Below the pieces are notes generated by a model. The model worked only from the letters and a program-made list of their open reading frames with translations. It had not been told where the DNA came from and made no database searches. The position numbers were made by a program, and so were the translations under genes. 64,000 nt of DNA from Siphonodentalium dalli. Taxonomy: Eukaryota > Mollusca > Scaphopoda > Gadilida > Siphonodentaliidae. The stretch lies in NCBI GenBank assembly GCA_032622095.1, contig CP136064.1, positions 196,323,948 through 196,387,947 of the forward strand. Reading direction: 5' to 3'. Of the stretch, positions 24,840-37,884 are shown in pieces (the first letter of the stretch is position 1; every line of letters begins with the position of its first letter).

Positions 24840-26215
24840 ATATATTCCTAGATGATCATCGGAAGTTTTTTGAAAATTGGGGCGGGGGGGGGGGGGGTAT
24901 TTATTATTTATTATTTATTTTCAGCTCGGCATAGATGAACCAAGTAAAGTTGATTCAATTCATTGCTATGTTGTATACATGTGCAATATTAATAAAATGT
25001 GAGTTAAATGAAGTGAAAGATGGAAATAAATAATACCTGACAATACATGTCATGTTGTTATATATAAATATTCCCATCATTTATTTCATTTATAATAAAA
25101 CACACATGTATATATTAATATCGCACACACATATGTTGTGGTGCAAACTATATTTCAAAAGATGCACATGTCAAGCATATTCGCATGCCCTATTTCTATG
25201 TGGCGTTTGGTATCCCGAGAAATGAGCAAATGCTTGCGGTACGGAACAAGCACGATTAAGCCGAAAAAATTAAAATATTTGTTTAGTATTACTATGCCAA
25301 CAAATCCAGGTAGGTAGGTAGGTATTTTTTTGTTTTTTGGAATATTTTTTTATTTTTTCCCCGAACAGTTAAGAAGTGCATTAATGCTTACTCTTTATAC
25401 TTGTGTTAATGCTGTCCATGTATATTGTAAGAAAACAGTTAATGTAGCACAATAATATGATAATTATTGTCAATGTGGACAAACAAATGCCTCCCAAGCA
25501 CTCAACTATGCAGTTCTCTTGTAGTTATTCTCTCAGTTTAGATTGTGGTGGCACATCTTCCTCAGAGCACAATATTGACATATCAACAGGCCCAAGATGA
25601 ACACCATAATAGGGCTTTTATATGACTTTATAATAACATAACTTGTATGATATTAATTCAAACCTCACTTATATATTTGGTCATACACCTCAGGACCTAA
25701 GACACACCTCTACTGTCAGGATATCTCACATGCGCCTCAGTCACATTGCACAGGGTGTAAATGTCCCTCGATTGCATTGAAACATAAAGACCCTCACCAC
25801 ATTGAAAATGGTACCGGTACCACAGGCCACACCTTGACTGAGGTACCACACCTCAGCGCTGATTCAAATTGCCCCCAACTTTGAAGTTCCTTATGCACAC
25901 TGGCATTGCATGCTTGTAAGTTTTATACACCCATACAAACCAGTAAATAATTCCATATGCTGTTTTAAATAGTGCCCATCCCAGAAGGGTGTTTGATATG
26001 GTAGACATGCAGTCATATTTATACTGTCTGTATCCATACTAGTAACTACGCATGGACACTATGAATCCTTGATTGACTGGGGAGAGGCACTTTAAATTCT
26101 GATATAGAAAGTCTACTACATGTATATTGCTCTCTAACAGATAAGACTTTTTTCCCACAAGAGATGGGAGTTGAACAAACAAGATTACCACAGGCATGTT
26201 TTAAAGACTGCCGCC
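24840..26215. other. No gene; G tract and (GTAG)n
   Basis: A G run at about 24884-24898 and GGTAGGTAGGTAGGTA at 25310-25323 are the only structures seen. Short frames lack support. Confidence 0.45.
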
Positions 26216-26216
26216 A

Positions 26217-27896
26217 TCGACTATTATGTTTACCCATAACGACGCTGACAGTCCGGACCAGCCCGGACCATCCCGGTCCAGCCAGGACCCCCCATATGGA
26301 CTATATGAGTTATTTTAAGGCCAATGTAAGTGGAGGGGTGTCATGGAAACACACTCAGGGTCGCTATAAACCCTCAAAATGCCGGCATCGGCGAAAATGT
26401 TCGCCGCGAAATGAAGCTAACAGCCCGGACGAGGGTAGTTCCACAACACATATGTAAGGAGTTATTAGAAGTAAGAGGACATTAAGGGGGTCCGGGCTGT
26501 GAGTTTGTTTATTGGGGGCGCAATTTTGTAATTCTGGCTGAATCTGGGAAGTTTAGGGGTTAATAAGCGGCACTTCCGTTTGACATTGACCACTCTCCGT
26601 GCGTATTTGGGTTTCGTTAACACCCTCGCACAGATATGGATACTAAAATCATACCTGGACGCAGCAGGGGCGGTCCGGGCTGTTAGCTTCATTTCGCGGC
26701 GAAAAGTTTCGCCGATGCCGGCATTTTGAGGGTTAATAGCGACCCTGAGTGTGTTTCCATGACACCCCTGCACTTACTTTGGCCTTAAAATAACTCATAG
26801 TCCATATGGGGGGTCCGGGCTGGACCGGGATGGTCCGGGCTGTCAGCGTCGTTATGGGTAAACATAATAGTCGATGGCGGCATTTTGGGGGTTAATTGCC
26901 AGGCATTTGTGGGCGACTCGCCCTTGTATCTTCGTGAGTGTAGTCGAAGGTAGTTCCACAACACATATGTAAGGAGTTATTAGAAGTACGAGGACATTAA
27001 GGGGGTCCGGGCTGTGAGTTTGTTTATTGGGGGCGCAATTTTGTAATTCTGGAATAATCTGGGAAGTTTAGGGGTTAATAAGCGGCACTTCCGTTTGACC
27101 TTGACCACTCTCCGTGCGTAATTGGTTTTCATTAACACCCTCGCACAGATATGGATACTAAAATCATACCTGGACTCAGCAGGGGCGGTCCGGGCTGTTA
27201 GCTTCATTTCGCGGTGGACATTTTCGCCGATGCCGGCATTTTGAGGGTTAATAGCGACCCTGAGTGTGTTTCCACGACACCCCTGCACTTACATTGGCCT
27301 TAAAATAACTCATATAGTCCATATGGGGGTTCCGGGCTGGACCGGGATGGTCCGGGCTGGTCCGGGCTGTCAGCGTCGTTATGGGTAAACATAATAGTCG
27401 ATGGCGGCATTTTGGGGGTTAAATTGCCAGGCCTTTATGGGCGACTCGCCCTTGTATCTTCGTGATTGTAGTCGAGGGTAGTTCCACAACACATATGTAA
27501 GGAGTTATTAGAAGTACGAGGTCAATAAGGGGGTCCGGGCTGTGAGTTTGTTTATTGGGGGCGCAATTTTGTAATTCTGGATGAATCTGGGAAGTTTAGG
27601 GGTTAATAAGCGGCACTTCCGTTTGACCTTGACCACTCTCCGTGCGTATTTGGGTTTCATTAACACCCTCGCACAGATATGAATACTAAAATCACACCTG
27701 GACGCAGCAGGGGCGGTCCGGGCTGTTGGCTTCATTTCGCGGCGAACATTTTCGCCGATGCCGGCATTTTGAGGGTTAATAGCGACCCTGAGTGTGTTTC
27801 CATGACACCCCTGCACTTACATTGGCCTTAAAATAACTCATATAGTCCATATGGGGGGTCCGGGCTGGACCGGGATGGTCCGGGCTGGTCCGGGCG
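26217..27896. repeat. ~520-bp tandem array, GC-richer, with an inverted partial unit
   Basis: Three direct units begin at GGTAGTTCCACAACACATAT (26433, 26948, 27477) with spacings of 515 and 529 bases; the third is cut short at about 27896. A partial inverted unit (26217-26430) precedes them, so the left part is a palindrome. The word GGTCCGGGCTG recurs at the unit ends in variable copy number and once in each unit centre. Each unit holds a 102-codon frame on the minus strand (26465-26773, 26980-27288, 27508-27816), but most base differences between units change the residue, which argues against coding. Flanks differ sharply in composition. Confidence 0.85.
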
Positions 27897-27899
27897 GTG

Positions 27900-28240
27900 T
27901 TTAGTCACACCGTTCATGACAGACATTTAATATACAGAAATTATCAAAAATCTACTTATCGTTTCGATTTATTTATATCTCATGCTTAATACTACAAAAA
28001 CGCGTACACATAATTTTAATTTCGTTCATACACAGTGGTCATAATACATGCATGTGCATGGCTGTGAATACAGCTAAGACCACTGATACCGCCCCCACCC
28101 CCTCTCTCCCTATCTCTCATGTGGTGATCTTCCGCGTATCGATGCCGGTGATACATCGAATTAAGGTGCAAATATGGTCTAAAGAACATGGTATGTTTGA
28201 TCGCAAGTGAGTCTATATGCTCAATATTTATAAACCTTGT
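27900..28240. other. No recognised feature
   Basis: AT-rich spacer with a CCCCCACCCCCTCTCTCCC pyrimidine stretch near 28090. Confidence 0.4.
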
Positions 28241-28242
28241 AT

Positions 28243-28583
28243 TAAAGGACCACTTAATTTTCGAATCACCAGATCACATTATATACAACATATTCCATAT
28301 AACATTTGAAAGAGGAATCTCCAAAACATTGTATTATCAACTGATCCGGTCGAATAAACTGGGAACCTGTTTTGTCAAGGTACCGACGTGTGTCCTGTGC
28401 TTAATTTTGATCCGGACTGTACTATAAAGTCTATTATTCTCAATGGAAGGGGAATAACTATATCTCTTAGTTTGAATTCTGTCGCATTCTGGGTTGACAA
28501 TGGGGGAAGTTTTGGAATGAATCTGAGAATCTCTATCACTTGGTTGGACATGCCTAGGCCACAGTTGTTCCGTATGCTGGTGG

Positions 28584-28630
<47 letters not shown>

Positions 28631-28696
28631 AGCTCCTCTTCCAAATATGTTGTGTATAATGTTATCTGGGCAATTGAAAATTAGGTGGGTCTTTGA
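28243..28696 (+). mobile_element. TTAA-type MITE, family K1, copy 1
   Basis: Begins TTAAAGGACCACTTAATTTT and ends with the inverted counterpart AAAATTAGGTGGGTCTTTGA. It shares its whole length in order with 41336-41758 (opposite orientation) and 48308-48755. It contains an (AT)n run at about 28587-28628. Short frames crossing the (AT)n are artefacts. TTAA target duplication with a TTAAAGG end is the pattern of T2/Kolobok-like or piggyBac-like non-autonomous elements. Confidence 0.75.
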
Positions 28697-28699
28697 GGT

Positions 28700-29685
28700 A
28701 TATACTCATGGTTGGGTTGTCGCACCAGGGGACCTGTGGCTATGACATAGCGATAGGGGAGCTTATAGCCTTCTCCACTTCCAAACTAAAACATGTATGA
28801 AACTAAAAATTGAATATGAAAAAGTTGGATATTCTATTAGCTGGTGTATATACTCGGTCCTTTCGTGGAAGACCACACATGTGTGTCCACATTCCAATGG
28901 GAATATTGCATACGCATCACGCGATTGTCGCGTGTATAGATGCGGCATTTGTGAACTCAAAATCTACTCTACAGAATGACGATATACTATATCAGTTTAT
29001 ATACTACTAAGTGTTGGCAAGGCGTGATTTTAAATAGACGGTTCGAACGCATATGATTTCGATCAGGACATGGGTCAATTGTCCTGATTGTTGGCGACTC
29101 AAAACTCCTTTCAAAACGTTTCAATAACCTTCCATTCAGTCCCAGATTGTCGGCCATGAAACAGTGCTGGCACAAAGAAACGTCCCATTCATTACTTACG
29201 TATGATATTCATGAAATGTTGAATATAAACAAACATACCCCGGTTTATACTTTTGTAGTTAAAGAACTTAAAGTGAACGGTGCGCGTAGGAGTTATTTGG
29301 ATTGATATTCAGGACGCATGGGCGAAAGTTCATTTCAAATATAGTTACATACCGCTGTATAGGTTTGGTGCATGGCACTGCATGCAGGTACATTTGTGAG
29401 GTCTCAATTCAATTTATTCACTCAAATAATCAAGTATGACACAACATAGCGTGGGTGGAATACATTGCACAGTAAATTTCATGAATATTGGTGCAAACAG
29501 TCAAAGTGGTGTGCGGTGAAAATTACACCTATTTTAAAAAACAGTGGATTGAAACAGCCCATCATATAGCAAATGTCGGATTATATATAATACTAGCTGA
29601 AACATGCTCCCTTCTGGGGTCACATGAAGCGCAATGACAGTCAAATCCTACTTTTATATACATAGATATGCTACTTCAATATATC
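28700..29685. other. No recognised feature
   Basis: No convincing gene or repeat. Several short overlapping frames on both strands around 28760-29175 have no domain or splice support. Confidence 0.4.
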
Positions 29686-29689
29686 CTCG

Positions 29690-30135
29690 TGAAAATATGT
29701 TCATATTGGACCAACATATTGACATTGGTTCATATTGGACTTATTTGATTCTGGAATAAGCCCATGGTGGACTAATACCCATTATTCCACTGGAAGGCGT
29801 GAGCCATACAGTGAAACACATCCTAAAGAGCGCACATCTGGTTCTGCAACACATCATCGTGCAAATAAGTTCATATTGGACCTAAATATTCACATAGGTT
29901 CATATTGGACTTATTTGATTCTGAAATAAGCCCATAGTCAGCTTCTTTTTTTGTATTCTTTTTAATTATTTAATACAAATTTTTTTTTGAGAAACTAACG
30001 CCGTTATAACCACCACCAGGTTACCCCGAATCACCACACCAAATTTGGTTTTTAATCGGTCCAGGGGTCTGGGAGAAAAATCCGAACAGACAGGCATATA
30101 TATATATATGCCCAAGAGTATTAAAATAATACCAG
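29690..30135 (+). repeat. Dispersed repeat related to the 2.7-8.2 kb array, plus a transposon-like tail
   Basis: CTTATTTGATTCTGAAATAAGCC, GAGCGCACATCTG and a degraded GGCGTGAGCC echo the A/B modules of the large array in the same order. It is followed by ATCACCACACCAAATTTGGT, AATCGGTCCAG and CTGGGAG-AAAATCCGAACAGACAG, a tail shared with 42720-42840 and, inverted, with 62430-62590. Confidence 0.6.
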
Positions 30136-31465
30136 GACCCGTATTATGAATAAAGAAAGGTTTTTCTTTGTTTTCCGTCGCTTACAGTTAAAAAGTTAAT
30201 TTGATGGTATTTGGTCTACATTATAATATAATATCTGTTTATTTATTTGACTCGCAATTCGCACGGACACTGCAATATTACGTGGAATTCGTCACCTATG
30301 TGTTTACCTCGTAATATTAACCATCGCGGGCATGATTGCCAAACAGAACTTTGCAAGTTGATGAACTGTTGTTCTAAAAGTAAATACGTTGGGCTTCTTC
30401 AAGACTTCCCAGGATACACTCATCCGTTATGAACATATTTATAATAATATTTTCATAATTGCACCGTATAGTACAATATACTGATAATTAGACCACCGCG
30501 AAACTTAGAATATGAGAAAACTAACGGTACTTCCATTTTAACATAATGCATTACTTTGTTCTGTGTTATAGGATGACCAAATGAACAATATTGGCACTTA
30601 CTTTGAGCAGAAAAATGAAAATTTTATATTTGTTTCAAGTAATTTGGATATGGCTCAATTTGTGAACCTCGATCCAATTAGACGATGTCTACGTTTTCAT
30701 ATATATTTGCTCTTTAAAATTTGCCTGCTGTTTCAAATGTTTCAGACATGAATGAGGTAAACGCTATCAAGAAATTAAAAAAAATAACGCTCTTTACTGA
30801 TCCACACTGAAGCATAATCGGCGACCTGACTATCAATTCTATGACTTCAATCTACTTCAATAAGTATCTTTGTTACATATAAAGTCCATATAAGAGTATA
30901 TAACTTTTTAAATAGATTATTCTTTATAAATATCACAATGGTTATAATACAATCAATGTATGAAAACAATGGTGGTTCGTTATGGGTGATACAACAACAC
31001 GTTTTCACAAATGGAATACATTATAGCACATGCACTATACTATAATCAGTACCATTCCATGCATTAGAGTATAGTGTAGAGAGCGACAGAGCGTGTTACA
31101 ATCGTGCACCCTTGACCCATGCAGTGGTTTCTTCGCTTTCTTCATTTTCCACACTTTATCCGCATTGAAATGTGAATACTGACTTAAGAATTTCTTTATA
31201 TGTTGATATAATTGCAATATAATATGAACATTGTGATTCATAAATTACTGTCGGCTAACACTCAATACATAGAACGAGCGATTGGGCTGGTATTGATAGA
31301 GATCACCATTCGATATTTGTCTAAATATTTATGAAGGGTCTCACATATCGATGCGTGAACAATATGGATAATCAGACATAAGATTCCGTTTTCATGGGAT
31401 TTTAAACCGGATTATATGTTTGATGAGTTGTATAATTTCTCAATGTGATAGACGAATTTTATAGA
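30136..31465. other. No gene recognised; upstream of a candidate gene
   Basis: AT-rich sequence directly upstream of the candidate first exon at 31466. I see no clear TATA box at a usual distance. Confidence 0.4.
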
Positions 31466-31596
31466 ATGGGGTGGCTTTTAGATTCGGAATACGGTGCCAT
31501 CGTTCTTGGTGCGATTTGTTTCGTTGGCGCCTTGATATTCTTTGGGGTTTGCTTGTGCCTCATTTGTTCATTCTGTTGTGGAAAAGAGGACAGAAA
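31466..31596 (+). CDS. Candidate gene, exon 1: single-pass membrane protein
   Basis: The ATG has A at -3 and G at +4. It opens a frame of 43 codons plus two bases that ends at a strong donor (AAA|GTGAGT). The encoded N-terminus is short and acidic (MGWLLDSEYG), followed by a hydrophobic segment at residues ~11-33 and a cysteine-rich juxtamembrane patch (CLCLICSFCCGKEDR) of the kind often palmitoylated. The remaining two bases join in frame to the exon at 33192, giving a ~190-residue protein with an extracellular or lumenal N-terminus of about ten residues and a long cytosolic tail. I recognise no family. Expression and the exon junction are inferred from sequence only. Confidence 0.5.
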
Positions 31597-31749
31597 GTGA
31601 GTTGATTGAAGTATAACCATGATATATACGTAGGAAATATCATGTATATAATATAAATTCTTCATATATAAATTCAACATATTTATCTGATTTTCCGAAT
31701 CTCGGCTAAAAGTTATATCCGTTGAAGTTCATATTTTGGATTTACTTCA

Positions 31750-32037
31750 GGGGCGTGACCAGTCCATTTTGAACTGGTGAAACCCCCTATAGTGACACCC
31801 ATATAGTTCAAACTTGTAACCACAAGTACGAAATGATGCGACTATTTGTCCTAAAACAACAACTAATTACTGGTTGTAAAATCAAATTTTGTGAACAATA
31901 ATGTCAGCTTATTTTGTTGTTTTTGTGTGACACATCCAACTTATGTTGTGTCAGGAGTGAATTTTCCAACTGTTGAAAGTTTTCACCAAAGTTGGGGCTG
32001 ACACACCTCAACCACCCACCCAGTCGTCATGTCTCTG
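31750..32037. mobile_element. hAT-like remnant
   Basis: Left end CAGGGGCGTGACCAGT and an inverted, drifted right end (ACTGGGTGGGTGG region to TGTCTCTG) resemble hAT termini. No matching 8-base target duplication was found, so this is tentative. Confidence 0.3.
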
Positions 32038-32569
32038 GTTGACTAACAATATTCGCATTTGAATTGTTCTCGAAATAGGTTGATAAATACACGAACTACC
32101 TTTCTACACGAATTATATGTCCCAGAAAGACGCATTGAAGTCATATCAAATACAACTCTGAACACGGCCTTTGGGTCCGAAGCAAAAACAGCCATTTGCA
32201 TGGGTTGGAAAAGAAAAGATCGTTCCGTGTTAGTCTATTCCTGATATGGTATAATTAAAGAGAGTTCTTCACTTATGTGCGAAAAAGTTAAAACAGGTGT
32301 AAAATGGCTGTGACCATGCATGGCAAGTATTTATCAGAGAATATGAAGCCGGTATATCAATAGTTCGATGTATTTGTCAGCCTATGTCTTACTATTCTTA
32401 TTCCGGCTTCCAATTTACGTTATAGACACAATTTGGAAGCCGATTGAGCCATGTCCGTTTAAGTGCCCGTTGGTTATAGTTTTGGTTTTCGGAAAGATAC
32501 AAATAGGGTGTGTGTTGGGGTGGTGGTGTATATATACCGTTTGCAACCATCAAGGAAAGTGTGAGAGCA

Positions 32570-33030
32570 CGCTTTCCTTTTTATTGCAACACAGCTTGGA
32601 GCCCACATTATAAACATCAAAGCATAGAGATCGAACGAATACAACGAAGAGCGACGAAAATGGTGCCTCTTGTGGGAAATTTGCCTTATCGGCAACGTAT
32701 ATACGATAAGTCTGAATTTAATGTCACTCAAATTCAGAAGATTCAGGGGGGGATCTCATTGAACTGTACAAAATGATGAATGGACACTATAACTTGAACC
32801 CCTATCAGTTATTTCAAAAAAGCCTGAGCACCAATACTAGAGGGCATGCCCAGAAATTACAAAAGAAAATAGTTTAAAAATAGAGTTTAAAATAGAGTTA
32901 TTCCACATTGGAATTCACTACCAGATTATTAGTTTCTGCTGGGAGTATAGAACTGTTAAAAACATATATACGCTCGCATTTTTATGATATGAGATACGAT
33001 TTTGATGACTCTTTTGGTGCATTTAACCTA
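32570..33030 (+). pseudogene. CR1/L2-like LINE, end of reverse transcriptase ORF
   Basis: Reading with one frameshift near 32748 and several stops, the sequence encodes the C-terminal part of a CR1/L2-group ORF2. Visible are AWSPHYK, IEIERIQRRATKMVP, LPYRQRIYD, then GDLIELYKMMNGHYNLNP, RGHAQKLQKK and finally SAGSIELLKTYIRSHFYDMR. These are the conserved blocks that follow the polymerase domain in this LINE group. The 5' part, endonuclease and most of the polymerase are absent, as in a typical 5'-truncated insertion. It lies in sense orientation in the intron of the candidate gene 31466-33633. Confidence 0.85.
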
Positions 33031-33191
33031 TAGCTTGCAGGTCAATATTTTGAGCTGGACATCCCCACCATTCGTGACACGTCCCTCAAATTACAGACGC
33101 TTTTGATATTCGTCCAGTTCTAACACTTCCTGTTGATATATATCTCCGGATTCTCCGCAGCCGAATTAAAAATGCCATGGTTATATTTCAG

Positions 33192-33633
33192 TCGGCATGT
33201 GAAGAGACGCCGAGTCACACCAGATCCAAGTCCTCCGCCTATAATATGGAACAAACCGGTCGTAACCATGACAACCATAGAAGAAGGAACACAAACAACA
33301 GAGCCGCCAAAAGAAGCACCGAAAACAACAAAATGGTCGGTTCCAAGAGAACGACTCATACGAACTGAAATGAAAGAGAACCCACCAAACGCGTACCCTG
33401 AGCCCTTCGGGATACAGGGGGTTTGGGCTCAATCGAAGGCGGAAGGGATCCCCTACGACAAGTGGGTGAGAAGTAATTCACCCATGCAAAAACCTGACAC
33501 TCCAGATGAATCAGTCTTTCAAACAGGACCGAGGCCAATCCAGACATCAATGAGTCTGAGAAGCGGCCCCCTTCCATCGATGCCTCCATCTACAGCACCG
33601 TCTCGGCGTCTGGATCGGCTGTTCAAAGGATGA
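33192..33633 (+). CDS. Candidate gene, exon 2: proline-rich cytosolic tail
   Basis: The acceptor GTTATATTTCAG ends at 33191. One base completes the codon left by the exon at 31466, and the frame then runs 146 codons to TGA at 33631-33633. A nearer alternative acceptor (TTCTCCGCAG, ending 33160) would be out of frame. The tail is basic at its start (RHVKRRRVTPDPSPPP), then Thr/Glu-rich (TTIEEGTQTTEPPKEAPKTTKW), and ends in Ser/Pro-rich and basic sequence (RRLDRLFKG). Its composition is coding-like, with mixed codon use unlike the flanking repeats. The intron of about 1.6 kb contains a LINE fragment and a hAT-like remnant. No domain is recognised; a scaffolding or signalling tail is possible but not shown. 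Confidence 0.5.
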
Positions 33634-33739
33634 AAGCTATATGTTCGAAGTTTTGAAAAATTCGAAATCCGTCTGGATTGGCGGAGCCCTGTGTCTAAAT
33701 CGTGATACTTGTGAAGCCAATATAGTTTTCCACTACCTA

Positions 33740-34225
33740 TATATATGTGACCCGCCATATCAATTCCAGTCGTAAGTCGGGATTTTTTTTACCCTGTGCC
33801 AATGCTGTGCCTATGCATTCTCTTATATATGCGAGTCGATCACAGGTCGCCTCGCATATATAAGAGAATGCATTGGCCAAACAATTATTTATCTTTTTGT
33901 TTTAAATAATTGTTTCTTACAATTTTTAGGACATAAAATAAAAAACGTCCATTACCCTGCATGGAGCCCCACACATATATAGAAGCATATAGAAGAGTGT
34001 CGTCTGCTCATGTTTGTCTGGGGCTCTGTGTGTGTGAAATTAGAAAATTGTTAAAGAATACAAGAAAAAATTATTAAAACTGTAAAAAATTGTTAGGCCA
34101 ATGCATTCTCTTATATATGCTAGGCGACCTATGGTCGACTCGCATATGTAAGAGAATGCATTGGCACAGGGTAAAAAAAATCCCGACTTACGACTGGATT
34201 TGATATGGCGGGTCACATATATGAC
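33740..34225. mobile_element. ~480-bp foldback element with double-hairpin ends (family H)
   Basis: The left end ATGTGACCCGCCATATCA... is mirrored by ...TGATATGGCGGGTCACAT at the right. Each ~140-base arm also contains TTACCCTGTGCCAATGC and a hairpin built from TCTTATATATGCGAG and its complement. The centre is AT-rich and has no frame. The internal hairpins are shared with 35475-35665, 41045-41235 and 54907-55139. Confidence 0.75.
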
Positions 34226-34229
34226 ACCA

Positions 34230-35470
34230 TCGGGGGTAATACCACTTTCCGTACCATACACAAAATAATGTCCATATTCGCTTGCTCAATGGTATTAGTC
34301 CGTTTTAATGTTGTCAAATATCAAATATATAGTGGTAGATTCTAAATCAAAAGGATAAGGACGCGCATAACGACTCAAACCGAAAAGGCGGGGTTTCCCC
34401 AACCATTATATTGTTAAAACGTATCTTCTCCTTATTGTGTGGATCAAGAGTTGATTATTCTTCTATTTGTCAGGGGAGTGGGTGGGGATAACAAAAATAT
34501 AGAAACGAAGGTCGGGACATTGGGTGGGATCATGGTCCATCAGCCGCGATACAAGTTTTTTAGTCAACTATATAAAATGATCAAGCCTTTTACATCAAAT
34601 ACGTTATAAAATGTGACCAATACATCAATATAAAGAATTACATTTATGTTTATAGCCTGAATGGTCATGTAGTAGCTTAGTTTTTGCTTCAAACTCCAAT
34701 ATTGGAGCCTTCAAATGGAGCCAATTAAATGCACCACTAATCGTAATTGCTGCAAGCCAAAATCGAGACTTCTCGGTATAGGAGATTACACAACATGCTG
34801 TCCACATTCCCTGCATACATGTATACAACATGATGATTATCAAGGGTCTATACAATGGATGGCACACAACTAGTACATGTATAGTCAATTAGGAACCACA
34901 AAATATTTGCGAACATAATGATCATTTCAGCTAGCATTAAATACACATTTGGTTGTTTCGTGACTATTGTGTTCCTAATTGTAAGAACCATGTTTATATG
35001 TATAAACATATGTGATACATTGGATGGCTATGTTACATGTAGATATTAGCGAAACTTTTTTCGAAAGAGGGCGCTGCATGGTGTCTAAAACTAATGGATA
35101 AAACATTGTAAAAATGATAAAGATGTGCAGAAAACTGGGGTGGTGGGTCCCAAAATTGGCCAAAATTAAAAACAAAATAGCTAACGTGTCTAAATTTGTT
35201 TGTATGACCCCCCCCACCCCCCAGTAAAAAATTATATAGATCGATATCGCCATCAGCTGGAAATTTTCTTACCAAAATTGGTGTTATTTTCGAATTCACT
35301 TACATTAACTGTTGGGAGAACTTACTTGAGGTTCACCAGTTGGAAACTCAATCCACGGGAAAGCAACGAAATTATCAGAGTTGGAAATTTTGGTCTTCAA
35401 GAGACAGGATGGGTTGTGAATTCGAAGTTAGAAACCCTACACACAAAAACAAACAACCTCCGGCGTCGTC
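34230..35470. other. No gene recognised
   Basis: Contains a small inverted CAATTAGGAAC/GTTCCTAATTG pair (34886, 34971) and a C-rich run near 35209. Frames at about 34625-34888 (minus) and 35200-35475 (+) have no domain and no splice support. Confidence 0.4.
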
Positions 35471-35474
35471 CTTA

Positions 35475-35665
35475 GCCCTTTCATGACGGGAGCTGCGCTG
35501 GTGCAGCATTAAAGATACTTCATAGGGATCGAGCCTCGCATATATAAGAGAATGCACTGGCTTGCATGGTCAACGTAAATATTGTTAGGCCAATATATTC
35601 TCTTGTATATGCGAAGCTCCTATGTGAGAACATAAGAGAATGCATTGGAACAGGGTTTTCCAAAA
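35475..35665. mobile_element. Double-hairpin element, family H, degraded copy
   Basis: Starts with CCCTTTCATGACGGGAGCT, then TCGCATATATAAGAGAATGC, GTTAGGCCAATATATTCTC and a final AAGAGAATGCATTGG. The order and spacing match 54907-55139. The right terminal repeat is missing. Confidence 0.6.
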
Positions 35666-35908
35666 AAAATCAGGAAGCTCTAGTTGTAGAAGTGTTGGGT
35701 ATTACTTATAAATTATTCATAGAATTCAAATCAACGAAATGCTATTACTCACACCATAACGAGGATGTGGAAGAGTGACTTGTCATATTTTATTTGGGTC
35801 AAAATTCTCGGAAGATGTCAACGCTTGATGATAGTATATAGTAAAGACTTGGTATTTATTATAAATGTGGAGGAAGATGACTTCATGTCCTTGAGAAATT
35901 ATTACCGT

Positions 35909-36438
35909 TTAAAGATACGGGCGGTGTTGGCGGTGGGCATGCTGTTAAAATATTCAGCTCCGTCAAAAACCGCCATAAACAGAAAGAATAGTAAAATATA
36001 GACAGACTTTGTTCTTATACCAATCAGAAATATGGCATAAACAGTATGTTATTGTCAAATGTTTCTCCTTTGTTATGTAAACAAAAGCAAAAAACGTTAC
36101 AGAACCTGACTTTTGTTTAGATCCGGATATGGTAAACATAAAGAGCGTTATTTGTTACTGCTTTCCTGATATGGAAATAATAAAGAGCGTTTATATCATT
36201 TGTGTGTGATTAACCAATATAATTGTGCTGTGTTATGTTAACAGAAGCAAAACTTCTGTAACACAAGCAGGCTCTTGTTTACGTACACCATCGTATACGT
36301 CTTGACGACAATATACTATTTACGCCCTGATTATGTTTGGCATATGAACAAAACTATATATATTTTAATATTCCTTCTGTTGATGGCGATTTGAACAAAT
36401 ATGAATATATCTGCAACGAACGCCGCCCGTGCCTTTAA
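35909..36438. mobile_element. TTAA-type MITE, family K2, copy 1 (530 bp)
   Basis: Begins TTAAAGATACGGGCGGTGTT and ends in the inverted ACGCCGCCCGTGCCTTTAA, with TTAA at both borders. Related ends are at 49623 and 50434. No transposase frame inside. Confidence 0.75.
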
Positions 36439-36439
36439 T

Positions 36440-37220
36440 ACTACACATATATACAGAGAGTAACATGTGCACACAAAACCGCATGACTTTCGTCGTTTAC
36501 AAATCATTCTGCATTACTCTGAGAAACTGAACTGTCTATACTCATTTTGGACATTGGTTTGGTCAAGGCAGAATGAATTGTATAACTGACAAAAATCTTA
36601 AATACACATTATTATATAATTACGAAATATATACATGATGGCAGTTGTCAGGTCATAGTAGACATGGGAATGAACTCTGTCTTGCAGCTTGGTGCACACC
36701 TTGGGAATAACAGTTGTAATGATTTTTCGATTTGTATTTAAAATCAATGATGGCGGTATAAGACATACTACTTGGGCTCGCCATGCACGAAATGAAACTA
36801 TTTGTGCTCAATCTGGAATGAATTGCCCTCTATAGACCTCGCCCATGATAACTTATAACTAAACTGTGTGTACTACATAACCCTTTCTATACTGAATCAT
36901 CATTGACGAGTAGTTCCCATAGTAAATGTTTAGAGAATAAGTTTAACAACGTTTGTTCAACTTATTATCTGAACATTTCAACCAATGAATATGAACTCTT
37001 CTGCACTTGTATTATTTTTAGTACTTCTGTCGTCTGCTCATTTTACCTGAACACCCCTCCAAAGAAATAATAAACCATTCCAGTGTAAACTTTTACAACT
37101 GACGGGAGAATCCATGTAGTATATAACGGGTTACCACACTTATCACTTGTAATCTATCCTCTCCGCACACATAAACATTATATCAAAAATATATATTTAT
37201 TTCAGTTGAATCTCATTACA
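36440..37220. other. No recognised feature
   Basis: AT-rich, no coding frame of note, no repeat identified. Confidence 0.4.
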
Positions 37221-37221
37221 T

Positions 37222-37884
37222 GAAAATACAACCAAACCAAAAAATGTGTATATGTCGAATATAAAAAAAAATCAGAAATTCATCAAACAACATTAGTTTT
37301 GTTTTCTTGTTGCCATATAGTATGGTATTAGCTCTCTCGTAGCCCAACATTTATGTTTTTTAAATGAGAGATAACTCTTAAGATTCCCATTATCTCGTTA
37401 TATCACTTTTACGATGTGTCTAAAGATTCAGACCACAAAGAGCCAAATTTCTGGAACAATATAGAAAATATACTTGGAATGGTGCGAGGGTTTGGGTTAA
37501 ATTTTACAAAGCTAGCCCAAAGTTTCACTCAAGAGGGCAAATACCTCACATGGCCCACAGGCTACAAACAAACCAAAGAATGAGTATTATAAGTCGAATT
37601 TAAGTCTGAAATTCATCGAACACCATTTGTTTGATATTCTTATTGGCATAGTATGCCATTAGCCATCTCGGAGCCCGTTTATGTTTTCAAAATAAGAGAT
37701 AATTCTAAAGATTCAAGTTATCTCGTTAAATATAACTTTTACGAAATAACGGACATGTCTAGCTAAAGATTCAAACATCAAAGAGCCAAATTTCTGGAGG
37801 TTTTGGGGTCACGGTTCAATTTTACAAAGCCAGCCCAAAGTTTCACCAAGAGGGCTAATGCCATACATGTACATGGCCTTATTG
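37222..37884 (+). repeat. ~335-bp tandem duplication
   Basis: Two units (about 37222-37563 and 37564-37884) share AACAAACCAAA/AACCAAACCAAA, GAAATTCATC(A/G)AACA, AAAGAGCCAAATTTCTGGA and AGCCCAAAGTTTCAC in the same order with small indels. Confidence 0.8.
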